This document shows, in pieces, positions 15,433-23,823 of a stretch of DNA of 40,562 nt. Where the stretch lies: IMG/VR virus record IMGVR_UViG_3300030328_004625, positions 1-40,562 of that record. One strand, written 5' to 3'. A model generated the notes under the pieces. It had not been told where the DNA came from and did not search any database. It was given only the letters and a program-made list of their open reading frames with translations. The stretch is from a virus. The stretch's first letter is position 1; the number at the start of each line of letters is the position of its first letter. A program made the position numbers and the translations under genes.

Positions 15433-16596
15433 ATGGGATTTTCTTGGCAATTAATAAACGATAGTATCACAGATGGTGATAGAAAAGCTATGACAGATTT
15501 TATTAACACACCAAACCAAAAATTTACTAATGGTGAGAAGTGTAAAGAATTTGAAATGGAGTGGTCTAAATACATAGGTTGTGCACATAGTACATATGTT
15601 AATTCAGGTGCTTCAGCTAATTACATTATGGCGTCAATCATGAAAGAACAGAAAGGTGTTGGTGAAGTTATTGTTTCACCTTTAGGTTGGGTTTCTGATG
15701 TTTCACCACTTGTTAACTTAGGTTTTACTCCTGTATTCGTTGACGTAAGTATGGATAATATGTCAATTACACTTGATAACATAAAGAAAGCTGTTACAGA
15801 TAAGACTGTAGGAGTATCAATAGTTCATGTTTTAGGATTTAATGCTATAACGGATGCTATGGTACATTTCTGTAGAGACAATGATTTGTTTTTGATTGAG
15901 GATTGTTGTGAGGCTCATGGTGCGACTCATAAAGGAGATAAGGTTGGTATATTCGGAGACGTATCTAACTTCTCTTTTTACTTTGGACATCACATAACTA
16001 CTATCGAAGGTGGTATGGTATGTACTAACGATTATAGGTTATGGGATTACGCTAAATTATTTAGGTCACATGGAATGACAAGAGAGGCGTCAAGTGAGGT
16101 TCAAGAACAATACGAAAGAAGTAGACCTGATTTGAATCCGTTGTTTACCTTTGCTGTGCCTGGATATAACTTTAGGAATCAAGAGATAAATGCTGTATTG
16201 GGTTTAGAACAGATAAAAAGATTAGATTTTAATTGTAAAAAACGAAGTGAGAATTTTAATTATTGGTTGGATAATTTAGATGAGAAGAAATTCTTCGTTA
16301 ATTACGAACAGAATGGTAATAGTAATTTTGCATTACCATTAATTTTAAAAGAAAAAGACTTGGAATTGTTCAAAAAATGTTGTATATTATTAGACGAAGA
16401 AAAAGTCGAATATCGAGTGGGAACTGCGGGTGGTGGTAATCAGGCAAGACAACCATACTTAGACAAGTATGATTTTGTAGCACATGACCTATCAAACGTA
16501 GACCACATACATGATTTTGGATTATACATTGGTAATCATCCTGAATTATCTTTGTATGAGATTGGAAGTTTAACACATAAACTTAACGGAGTTTAA
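15433..16596 (+). CDS. PLP-dependent ColD/RfbH-type nucleotide-sugar 3-dehydratase (DegT fold)
   Basis: A 387-aa DegT/DnrJ/EryC1/StrS-fold protein. The start is ATG 15433 behind AGAGGTATAAC; a TTG at 15406 in frame is inside the preceding gene. LIEDCCEAHGA carries Asp157, the PLP-nitrogen partner. The segment FSFYFGHHITTIEGG has His186-His187 where aminotransferases have the PLP-binding Lys (SFxxxK-x6-GG). FRSHGMTRE and VPGYNFRNQEINA match ColD/RfbH-type dehydratases. Family knowledge: ColD (GDP-4-keto-6-deoxymannose) and RfbH/E1 (CDP sugar) remove the 3-OH. Inference: it makes a 3-deoxy sugar rather than an aminosugar. It is 1 nt from the next gene. Confidence 0.88.
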   Translation: MGFSWQLINDSITDGDRKAMTDFINTPNQKFTNGEKCKEFEMEWSKYIGCAHSTYVNSGASANYIMASIMKEQKGVGEVIVSPLGWVSDVSPLVNLGFTPVFVDVSMDNMSITLDNIKKAVTDKTVGVSIVHVLGFNAITDAMVHFCRDNDLFLIEDCCEAHGATHKGDKVGIFGDVSNFSFYFGHHITTIEGGMVCTNDYRLWDYAKLFRSHGMTREASSEVQEQYERSRPDLNPLFTFAVPGYNFRNQEINAVLGLEQIKRLDFNCKKRSENFNYWLDNLDEKKFFVNYEQNGNSNFALPLILKEKDLELFKKCCILLDEEKVEYRVGTAGGGNQARQPYLDKYDFVAHDLSNVDHIHDFGLYIGNHPELSLYEIGSLTHKLNGV

Positions 16597-16597
16597 A

Positions 16598-17137
16598 ATG
16601 AGTAAAAAAGCACTAATATTAACTTGGGAAAAGTATCAAGACCACGAAGTTATCTATCCTTATTATAGGGTACAAGAAAGTGGATACGAAGTTGATATCA
16701 TGTCTAATAAAGTAGGTATGATTCACGGTATACTTGGAACATATAATGAATGTACTAAGTCAGTATTTGATTTGGATGATGATGAAAAGTTTGAAAACTA
16801 TATGCATGATTATGATTTGTTGATTATTCCTGGTGGTGTCAAATCCCTTGAAAAACTAAGACAAGAAGAATCAGCCTTAAATTTCATAAGAGAGTGGGAT
16901 GCCTTAGGTAAAACTATTGGTTCAATCTGTCATGGTGGTCAGATGTTAATATCTGCTGAAATAGTTACAGGTCGTGATGTCTCTGGTTATTATAGTATCA
17001 AAGATGACTTGATTAATGCGGGTGGTAATTTTGTTGATGCAGAATATGTAGTTTCTGATAATCTTGTTTGTTGCCCACATTACAAATGGATGGGACAATG
17101 GATGAATAAGGTTATTGAGATAAACAATGCCGTATGA
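16598..17137 (+). CDS. DJ-1/PfpI-superfamily protein
   Basis: A 179-aa flavodoxin-like protein. LLIIPGG (74-80) and GSICHGGQML (108-117) with the nucleophile-elbow Cys111 and following His112 are the DJ-1/PfpI signature. The conserved acidic residue is in QDHEV (Glu17). Members act as deglycases, glyoxalases, proteases or chaperones; none can be chosen here. A place between a sugar dehydratase and a cupin is unusual. GGAG precedes the ATG, and the end overlaps the cupin gene by 11 nt. Confidence 0.88.
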   Translation: MSKKALILTWEKYQDHEVIYPYYRVQESGYEVDIMSNKVGMIHGILGTYNECTKSVFDLDDDEKFENYMHDYDLLIIPGGVKSLEKLRQEESALNFIREWDALGKTIGSICHGGQMLISAEIVTGRDVSGYYSIKDDLINAGGNFVDAEYVVSDNLVCCPHYKWMGQWMNKVIEINNAV

Positions 17138-17813
17138 AAAAACAGTAGTTTCAAAACCGTGGGGTTATGAGTATCTCGCTTATCAAAACGAGAAAGTAGC
17201 CCTATGGTTTTTGTACATTGGACATGACCAACAGACATCTATGCATTGTCATCCAAACAAAACGACTGGATTAATATTGTTAGATGGTGAGGCTGAAATA
17301 TCTTTCTTAGGTGATTCCTTTAATCTAAAACCTGTCTCCAAGACAATGATTAGAAAGGGTTTGTTTCATTCCACAAAAGCAACATCTGAAAATGGTGCTT
17401 GTGTATTTGAGATAGAAACACCAGTAGATAAACATGATTTAGTCAGACTCGAAGATAAATACGGTAGAGAGGGAAATCCATACGAAGATAGTACACATGA
17501 GACGCCGAAACAAGATGATTGTCTTTGGATAGAAGATGGAGACAAAGAGTATAAATTTAGTAATTGTGATATAAGAGTTGAGACAATAAACGATGTAAGT
17601 CAGTTCAATGGAAAACACGATGATGAAAGTATAGTATTTTTAGATGGTGGTATTGAAGATGGAGAAAGTAATATGGTCGCACAAGCTGGTGATGTGGTTA
17701 CCTGTGCAATAATTAAAAGATTGATTAAACTATTTCCACATATACAAACAAACACTTTAATAATGACAATTAAAAAACAAGGAAAGATAAGTCATCTTTA
17801 CGATTATGGATAA
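17127..17813 (+). CDS. Cupin-domain protein (phosphomannose isomerase type II-like)
   Basis: A 228-aa protein. KPWGYEYL (10-17) is like the entry to the cupin of type II mannose-6-phosphate isomerases. The metal-binding strand has MHCHPNKTTG, and a second motif HSTKAT is followed by EIETPVDKHDLVRLEDKYGR. This last segment recurs in sugar-cluster cupins. A further beta-rich C-terminal part could be a second, degenerate cupin. It may isomerise or epimerise a sugar, but the reaction is not identified. It overlaps the E1 alpha gene by 8 nt. Confidence 0.75.
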   Translation: MPYEKTVVSKPWGYEYLAYQNEKVALWFLYIGHDQQTSMHCHPNKTTGLILLDGEAEISFLGDSFNLKPVSKTMIRKGLFHSTKATSENGACVFEIETPVDKHDLVRLEDKYGREGNPYEDSTHETPKQDDCLWIEDGDKEYKFSNCDIRVETINDVSQFNGKHDDESIVFLDGGIEDGESNMVAQAGDVVTCAIIKRLIKLFPHIQTNTLIMTIKKQGKISHLYDYG

Positions 17814-18642
17814 GATAGAAGTATTTAAAAAAGCCTCATTATGTAGAAACTTTGATGAGGTGGTATTTAACAAATTACAAGATAAAACTATTCAGTATCC
17901 AACTTATCTTTCAGTTGGTCAAGAGTTTATACCTGCTACTATTGCTCAATATATGGAAGAAACATTTCTTGATATGGAACCAGATATTTTTATTCAACAT
18001 AGAGGTCATGCAACTTATCTATCGTTTGGTGGTAGTGTTGAGGGATTGGTCAAGGAGTTGTTAGGTAGAGAAGATGGTTGTACAAATGGAATGGGTGGTT
18101 CGGCATCAATACATAGTAAGGAAAAGAACATATATGGACATGATGGTTTAATGGGTAGTCAAGTTCCTATCGCTGTAGGTTCTTGTTATGCGTCCCAAAG
18201 ACCAACAATTGTGTTCATGGGTGATTCTTCTGCGGAAGAAGATTATGTCTTTAGTAGTATAGGGTGGGCAGTTACAAAGAATCTACCTATACTTTTTGTA
18301 GTAGAAGATAATAATCTATCTATACTCACAGAAAAGAAGGTAAGACGCAGTTGGGATATGCATGAAGTAGCTCGTGGTTTTGGTATGGAAGCTCATGATT
18401 TACCAGACAATCCATATGAAATAGCCATGTATCTTAAATTAGGTGTTTTTGAAAAACCAATGTTGTTAAACATAAACACGATAAGAAAGTATTGGCATGC
18501 TGGAGCTGGTATAGATGATGTTGATGTCTTTGATAGATATGAACATGAGATGGGACAACTTGGTGACGAAGGTAAAAAGATACACGAACAAAATAAAAAA
18601 TTAGTAACGGAATTATGGCAAAGACAGTTAGAGAAACAATAA
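17806..18642 (+). CDS. ThDP-dependent E1 alpha-subunit-like enzyme
   Basis: A 278-aa protein resembling the alpha subunit of pyruvate/branched-chain dehydrogenase E1. YPTYLSVGQEF and HRGHATYLSFGG match the conserved N-terminal part. The ThDP/Mg site is GDSSAEED (139-146) with Asn169/Asn170 30 residues later (canonical GDG-x(26-30)-NN; the third Gly is Ser here). It forms a pair with the E1 beta-like gene, overlapping by 28 nt. No E2/E3 genes are seen. Inference: it transfers a two-carbon unit to a sugar, as proposed for the E1-like pairs of avilamycin and aldgarose pathways. Confidence 0.87.
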   Translation: MDKIEVFKKASLCRNFDEVVFNKLQDKTIQYPTYLSVGQEFIPATIAQYMEETFLDMEPDIFIQHRGHATYLSFGGSVEGLVKELLGREDGCTNGMGGSASIHSKEKNIYGHDGLMGSQVPIAVGSCYASQRPTIVFMGDSSAEEDYVFSSIGWAVTKNLPILFVVEDNNLSILTEKKVRRSWDMHEVARGFGMEAHDLPDNPYEIAMYLKLGVFEKPMLLNINTIRKYWHAGAGIDDVDVFDRYEHEMGQLGDEGKKIHEQNKKLVTELWQRQLEKQ

Positions 18643-19523
18643 AAGAGATAACAAGAAAACACCTTACTGAAAAAAATGGTTTGTGTTTTGGTCAATGTCT
18701 AACCGCAGTTGGTTGGGTAGGTGGAACTTTACCTGAGATGTATGAAGATGAAGGGATGGTAGAGGTTACTACGGCTGATGTAGCAAATGGTGGATTCGTT
18801 GTTGGTGCTGGACTACAAGGTATTAGACCGATTTATGTGGTGAGATATCAAGGATTTCAATGGTACAATTCGCCCATGATAGTGAATTATGCGTCAAAAT
18901 CAAAAGAAGTTTGGGATAGACCTTGTCCGATATTTATCAGAAGTATTGCCATGGAAGGTGGTATGGGACCTGTAGCTGGTTCATCACATCATTCATTGTA
19001 TCAGAGAATGCCAGGTACAAAGATAATATCACCAATGACACCAAAGGAATATGAGTTTGCTTATAAAAGTTTTATGAAAGAAGATGATGTATATTATGTC
19101 TCAGAACATAGAAGAAGTTATGATAATACAGAAGAGTTAGGAGATGTATTTTATGATGAACCTGATGTTGTTCTATTTCCAATTTCAATTACAAGATTTG
19201 ATGCTGAAGAAGCTAGAAAAGAATTAGAGAAACAAGGAATAAAGGCTAGTATAATTCATCAGTTATGGATTAAACCATTTCTTTTTACAGAAATATGGAG
19301 AAGACAATTAAATAATTCAAAGTTTGGTGGTATCGTATTGGATGATGATTACGAACAAGGTGTTGCTAGTAGTATTGCACATCGTATGATGTTGGAATCT
19401 GATAAGAAAGTATATACAATGGGATTGGAAAACAGAACTGCTGGTTTTCATAAGGATGTAGATAACTTACCACCTACACCTAAAAAAATAATTGATAAAG
19501 TTTTAGAGTTAGTTAATGGCTAA
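18615..19523 (+). CDS. ThDP-dependent E1 beta-subunit-like enzyme
   Basis: A 302-aa transketolase-like protein. TTADVANGGFVVGAGLQG and IRPIYVVRYQGF match the beta-subunit pyrimidine-domain region. SSHHSLYQRMPG is the conserved His-rich loop before the phosphate contacts, and the C-terminal domain has IVLDDDYEQG. It starts 28 nt inside the alpha gene, so the two are probably made together and form a heterotetramer. Phage genomes rarely carry such a pair; the sugar neighbours argue against central metabolism. See the alpha subunit for the proposed role. Confidence 0.87.
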   Translation: MAKTVRETIKEITRKHLTEKNGLCFGQCLTAVGWVGGTLPEMYEDEGMVEVTTADVANGGFVVGAGLQGIRPIYVVRYQGFQWYNSPMIVNYASKSKEVWDRPCPIFIRSIAMEGGMGPVAGSSHHSLYQRMPGTKIISPMTPKEYEFAYKSFMKEDDVYYVSEHRRSYDNTEELGDVFYDEPDVVLFPISITRFDAEEARKELEKQGIKASIIHQLWIKPFLFTEIWRRQLNNSKFGGIVLDDDYEQGVASSIAHRMMLESDKKVYTMGLENRTAGFHKDVDNLPPTPKKIIDKVLELVNG

Positions 19524-20208
19524 CGTATCTAATTATTCATATTGGAATAAGTGGGCAGTACCTATTTGGTATAGTAAAGATCCTGATTACGATGACATAA
19601 AAAATGATGCTATCACAGAATGTCTTCAGTTTCATACTGATAATAAAAATAGAACAGAAGTTGCTCATGGTATAAAAACTAATCTGTATGAATCTGAGTT
19701 TGATTTTTTTCAAAAGGCAAGACATAAAAATTATAAATCGATAGGTAAAATAGAACAATATATTAAACAACAATTTTTGTTTTGTTTTTTAGACTACTTT
19801 CAAAATAATTATTATCCAGAGGGAGTATCCGAAACGATGGATGGTCTCGAAGAAAAAGATATAAATATTAATCTAAGAGATTCGTGGGTTCATATTGCAA
19901 ATGGTAAAGGTAGTTGGCATGGTAATCATAGACATCCGATGACATCTTGGGGTGGAATATATTACTTGAAAATTGATGGAGTTAATGAAAATAATGGTGG
20001 TAAAAATACTATTAGTCAACCAGTTGATAATCAGTATATAGACTTTGGTAATTTTTTTGAACATCAGTACGCTGTATGGTCACCACCTATGGATAATGGT
20101 GGATGTCTATTTTTTCCAGCACATCTAAGTCATAATGCACAACCTTATTTTGGAGAAGAAGACAGAATAGTAATCGCAACAAACATAATAGTGGGGAAAA
20201 ATGTATAA
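19516..20208 (+). CDS. Putative 2OG-Fe(II) oxygenase (TIGR02466-like)
   Basis: A 230-aa protein. DSWVHIANGKGSWHGNHRHP has the HxHP metal pair (His138, His140) that replaces HxD in this family. GGIYYLKI is the next strand, GGCLFFPAHLSHNAQP holds the distal His206, and DRIVIATN holds Arg217. Most likely a non-haem iron oxygenase acting on a cluster intermediate. It overlaps the E1 beta gene and the following SDR gene by 8 nt each. Confidence 0.78.
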   Translation: MANVSNYSYWNKWAVPIWYSKDPDYDDIKNDAITECLQFHTDNKNRTEVAHGIKTNLYESEFDFFQKARHKNYKSIGKIEQYIKQQFLFCFLDYFQNNYYPEGVSETMDGLEEKDININLRDSWVHIANGKGSWHGNHRHPMTSWGGIYYLKIDGVNENNGGKNTISQPVDNQYIDFGNFFEHQYAVWSPPMDNGGCLFFPAHLSHNAQPYFGEEDRIVIATNIIVGKNV

Positions 20209-21118
20209 AGGTAAAAACGTATTAGTAGCTGGTGGTAATGGTTTGATAGGTAAACAACTTGTAAAGTTGTTAGAAGATAGAGAAGCTAGTGTAAAGGTGG
20301 TAGATAAAAATTTAGATCCTGAAATGGATTTGACAGATTATGGTAAATGTTTAGATGCTTGTTATGATATGGATTATGTATTTAATCTGTTATGTATCAA
20401 GGGTTCACCAAAAGCTATGCAAGAAAGACCAGCAAGTCATTTAGTTCCAATGTTAAGATTTAACACAAATTTGATGGAAGCTGCAAGGGAAAGTGGAATT
20501 AACAAATATTTATATACGAGTTCTGTTGCTGTGTATGAGCCAGACGAAGTCTTTAAAGAAGAGGATGTTTGGAGAACATTTCCATCACCAAATGATAGAT
20601 TTGCTGGATGGGCTAAAAGAATTGGTGAATTACAGGCAGAATCATATGAAATTGAATATGGGTGGAATGGTATATCCATTGTGAGACCTGGTAATACTTA
20701 TGGTCCACATGATGACTTTGATTCGGATGGTGCTATGGTTGTTCCATCTTTGATAAAAAAAATACTTAGTGGTGAGAAACAAATAACACTATGGGGAGAT
20801 GGTTCAAATGTCAGAGACTTTACACATTGTAGGGATATTGCTAAAGGTATGATGTTAGTGATGGAAAAATCACCAGGAGCTACAAGTCCTGTAAACTTAG
20901 GTAGTGGTGGTGGATTTTCAATTAAGGAATTGGTTGAAGTTATTTTAGAAAATGTAGATGATAAACCTGAGGTAATTTGGGACACAACAAAACCATCTGG
21001 TGATAAGGTTAGAATTATGGACATTCGTTTGGCAAAATCATTTGGATACGAACCAAGTGTTTCATTAGAAGAAGGTGTTAGAGAAACTATAAATTGGTAT
21101 AGGAATGAAAAAATATAA
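20201..21118 (+). CDS. NAD-dependent epimerase/reductase (extended SDR) with Tyr-less YxxxK site
   Basis: A 305-aa extended SDR. VAGGNGLIGKQL (9-20) binds NAD(P), YTSSVAVYEP is the Ser/Thr strand, and RPGNTYGPHDDFD with RDFTHCRDIA are typical of GDP-sugar epimerases/reductases. The expected YxxxK reads AGWAK (Ala135-Lys139), so the catalytic Tyr is absent, while Phe134 is one place off. The codons are unambiguous. It may be a reductase or epimerase using another acid, or inactive. The radical SAM gene starts within its last 14 nt. Confidence 0.85.
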   Translation: MYKGKNVLVAGGNGLIGKQLVKLLEDREASVKVVDKNLDPEMDLTDYGKCLDACYDMDYVFNLLCIKGSPKAMQERPASHLVPMLRFNTNLMEAARESGINKYLYTSSVAVYEPDEVFKEEDVWRTFPSPNDRFAGWAKRIGELQAESYEIEYGWNGISIVRPGNTYGPHDDFDSDGAMVVPSLIKKILSGEKQITLWGDGSNVRDFTHCRDIAKGMMLVMEKSPGATSPVNLGSGGGFSIKELVEVILENVDDKPEVIWDTTKPSGDKVRIMDIRLAKSFGYEPSVSLEEGVRETINWYRNEKI

Positions 21119-23156
21119 GATAGGAATGATTCAAGTAAATAATAGTTTTTCTGGTCAAAACTATTTACCTTTATCTCTTGGATTTTTGGTATCATACGCT
21201 GAGTTTCATTGTAAGAACTTCAATGATTATGATTTCCTAAATCCGATATATAAAAGAGTTCCAATAAAAGATGCGGTTGAACAATATAAAGATTGTGACA
21301 TAGTTGCGTTTAGTGTTTACGTTTGGAACAATAATATATCAATGAGAATAGCTAAAGCTCTAAAAGAGGTTAATCCTAATATCTTAACTATTGCTGGTGG
21401 ATGTCACATACCAGAAAGACCTGAATATATTGAAAAGTATATGGCAGACAATCCATATCTTGATATCGCTTCAATTGGAGAGGGTGAGAGAGTATTCACC
21501 GATTTCTTAGAAAAGTATCCAACTGGAAATTGGAATGAAGTAGAGTCGTTAATTTACAGAGATGGAGATAAACTAATCACCACACCACAGGCAGAAAGAA
21601 TTAAGGATATGAACGAGATTCCATCACCATTTATCGAAGGATATTTTGATGGTTTAGTAAGAGATAATCCCGATGAAAGATGGATTGGACTATGGGAAAC
21701 CAACAGAGGTTGTCCTTTCTCGTGTACTTTTTGTGATTGGGGTGTTGGGTTTAAAAAGAAAGTATCTAAGTATGATTTAGAAGGTAGATTGTATGAGGAG
21801 ATAGATTGGTTCAGTAAAAATAAAATAGAGTTTATCTTTACTTGTGATGCTAACTTTGGTATGTATAAAGATAGGGATTTACCAATAGTAGAAAAGTTTG
21901 CGAAAAATAAAGAAGAGTATGGTTATCCAGAAGCATTATCAGTTCAAAATACAAAAAATTCCAATGAAGTTTCTTACCAAGTTCAGAAACTACTGGCAGA
22001 TACAGGATTAAGTAAAGGTGCCTTAATTGCGTTTCAATCACTTGATCCTAAAACCTTGAAGGCAATAAAAAGGTCTAACATCAAACTTAGTGTATTCTAT
22101 GACCTACAAGCAAAATTCATGAAGGATGGGATAAAAACATTTTCGGATATTATCTTGGGTTTACCAGAAGAAACCTATGAAAGTTTTACAGATGGTGTTG
22201 GTAGATTAGTTAAGATGGGACAACATAATAGAATTCAGTTTAATAATTTAAGTATATTACCAAACACCGAGATGGGAGATCCTGAATACTTAGAAAAATA
22301 TGAGATGAAAGTTGTAGAGAACGACATCATAAATATTCATGGTGCTTTAGGAGAATGGTTAGATGATATTTATGAAACACAACAAATGATTGTTGGTACA
22401 AAGTCTATGCCAGGTGAAGAGTGGGTAAAGACTCGTGTGTTTGGATATGTGGTTGCTTTCTTACACTTCAATAAATTATTTCAGATACCAATTATTATTG
22501 CAAATAGTGTTTATGATATTGATTATGCAGATTTATTTAGGGCTTTTACAACAGAGGAGAAGTCAAAAACAGGTGCTTTTTCGGACTTAGTTAGTGTGTT
22601 TTACAAACATGCTCGTGAGATGCAAAATGGTGGTCCTGAATTCATGAGTTCAGAGAGATGGTTAAATATATGGTGGCCGCCAGATGAGATAGCTTTTATC
22701 AAGGCCGTAACCGAAGATAGATTAGATGATTTCTACATAGATGCTAAAGATATATTATACAAGGTGTTTGAGGAGAAAACAAGATTTAGAAAAAGAAGTT
22801 ATGATAAAGTCATATCTGAATCAATATTATTAAACAAGAGTTTAATAAAATTACCTAATCAAACTCAAGATATAGAAATTAAATTAAGTTCAAATATATT
22901 AGATGTTTATACTGAGACATTGTTAGGTAGAAAAGCTTCATTAAAAAAAGGTGACTTCACATATTATATCGACAGAACAAGTGATACATGGGATTCTTGG
23001 GAAGATTGGTGTGAAAAAGTTGTATGGTGGTCTAATAAAAAAGGTGCTTATCTATACGATTGTTTAGTTACAGAAGAAAAACGTAAGAAAAAATCAAAAT
23101 TACCAGTTATAAGGATTACAAGTGAACCATTTGGGAGCGACGCAAGATACCAATAA
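21105..23156 (+). CDS. B12-binding-domain radical SAM enzyme
   Basis: A 683-aa protein. The N-terminal half (about 1-170) is a cobalamin-binding-like Rossmann domain (LSLGFLVSYAE, IAGGCHIPERPEYIE, IASIGEGE). The radical SAM core begins at about 195, with RGCPFSCTFCDWG giving the CX3CX2C cluster Cys203/207/210. FSDIILGLPEETYESF is the downstream SAM strand. A long C-terminal extension (from about 480) is unassigned. Related enzymes do methylations, epimerisations or rearrangements. The cluster suggests a sugar substrate such as C-methylation, which is unproven. It overlaps the next gene by 35 nt. Confidence 0.9.
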   Translation: MKKYKIGMIQVNNSFSGQNYLPLSLGFLVSYAEFHCKNFNDYDFLNPIYKRVPIKDAVEQYKDCDIVAFSVYVWNNNISMRIAKALKEVNPNILTIAGGCHIPERPEYIEKYMADNPYLDIASIGEGERVFTDFLEKYPTGNWNEVESLIYRDGDKLITTPQAERIKDMNEIPSPFIEGYFDGLVRDNPDERWIGLWETNRGCPFSCTFCDWGVGFKKKVSKYDLEGRLYEEIDWFSKNKIEFIFTCDANFGMYKDRDLPIVEKFAKNKEEYGYPEALSVQNTKNSNEVSYQVQKLLADTGLSKGALIAFQSLDPKTLKAIKRSNIKLSVFYDLQAKFMKDGIKTFSDIILGLPEETYESFTDGVGRLVKMGQHNRIQFNNLSILPNTEMGDPEYLEKYEMKVVENDIINIHGALGEWLDDIYETQQMIVGTKSMPGEEWVKTRVFGYVVAFLHFNKLFQIPIIIANSVYDIDYADLFRAFTTEEKSKTGAFSDLVSVFYKHAREMQNGGPEFMSSERWLNIWWPPDEIAFIKAVTEDRLDDFYIDAKDILYKVFEEKTRFRKRSYDKVISESILLNKSLIKLPNQTQDIEIKLSSNILDVYTETLLGRKASLKKGDFTYYIDRTSDTWDSWEDWCEKVVWWSNKKGAYLYDCLVTEEKRKKKSKLPVIRITSEPFGSDARYQ

Positions 23157-23823
23157 ATGTGTACTGATAACTGCCTCAAGTAAAGGTCTTGGTAAGGCAA
23201 TAGCAAGAGAATTTGCTTTTCATGGTTATCAAATAATATTACATGGTAGAAACGAAAAAAAGTTACACGATTTTAAGTTCGAAATAAATTCACAAGTTGT
23301 AGATATTGTGGTTGGTGACTTAAGGTCAGAGTTAGTATTGGATGAACTATATAGAGCCAGTAGAAGACACTCTATAAATGTTTTAGTCAATAACGCTGCT
23401 ATACCTTGTTATGGGTTACCTTTAGATGAAATGAAACCAATGCAGGTGTATGAAAGCATTGAGACTAATCTTCTATCACCAATTAGATTAACACAAAAAA
23501 TTTATCCTTTATTAAAAGAACAACGACATGGTTCAATCATAAACATTAATTCTATAGTCGGTAAAGAACCAAAGAAGTATAGAAGTGTTCATTCTGCTAC
23601 CAAATGGGGTTTGAAAGGTTTTACAAAGAGTCTAAGAATTGAGGCGGAAGATTATAACGTTAAATTAATCAACGTCTATCCATCACAGATTAAAACTGTA
23701 AAAGAACATACTTTTGGACTTGAATCATATGATGTTGCAAAACAAATATATAACGAACATCAAACAGGTAAGGATTGGGATGAGTTAATAATTGATGGAA
23801 GACCAGAGGAGTTTAGACCATGA
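23122..23823 (+). CDS. Short-chain dehydrogenase (classical SDR) with His for catalytic Tyr
   Basis: A 233-aa classical SDR. The GTG start at 23122 has AAGGA (23111-23115) 6 nt upstream. TASSKGLG (17-24) binds NAD(P), NNAA (90-93) is the structural motif and Ser144 (NINSIVG) is the catalytic Ser. The YxxxK site reads HSATK, with His157 replacing Tyr and Lys161 kept. The rest of the fold is intact. It may still reduce a keto group by a changed mechanism, or only bind. It overlaps the radical SAM gene by 35 nt and the PhyH gene by 4 nt. Confidence 0.88.
   Translation: MNHLGATQDTNKCVLITASSKGLGKAIAREFAFHGYQIILHGRNEKKLHDFKFEINSQVVDIVVGDLRSELVLDELYRASRRHSINVLVNNAAIPCYGLPLDEMKPMQVYESIETNLLSPIRLTQKIYPLLKEQRHGSIININSIVGKEPKKYRSVHSATKWGLKGFTKSLRIEAEDYNVKLINVYPSQIKTVKEHTFGLESYDVAKQIYNEHQTGKDWDELIIDGRPEEFRP

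Noticed and set aside
15433-16596. Ordinary sugar aminotransferase (perosamine synthase type)
   Set aside because: The PLP lysine is His and neighbouring motifs match ColD/RfbH-type dehydratases.
17806-19523. E1 pair as part of a host-derived pyruvate dehydrogenase complex
   Set aside because: No E2 or E3 genes, and all neighbours are sugar enzymes; central metabolism is a weaker explanation, though not excluded.
20698-21195. Long open frame on the - strand (165 codons), and other - strand frames such as 18393-18695
   Set aside because: They are mirror frames of well-supported + strand genes, have no ribosome sites or recognisable motifs.
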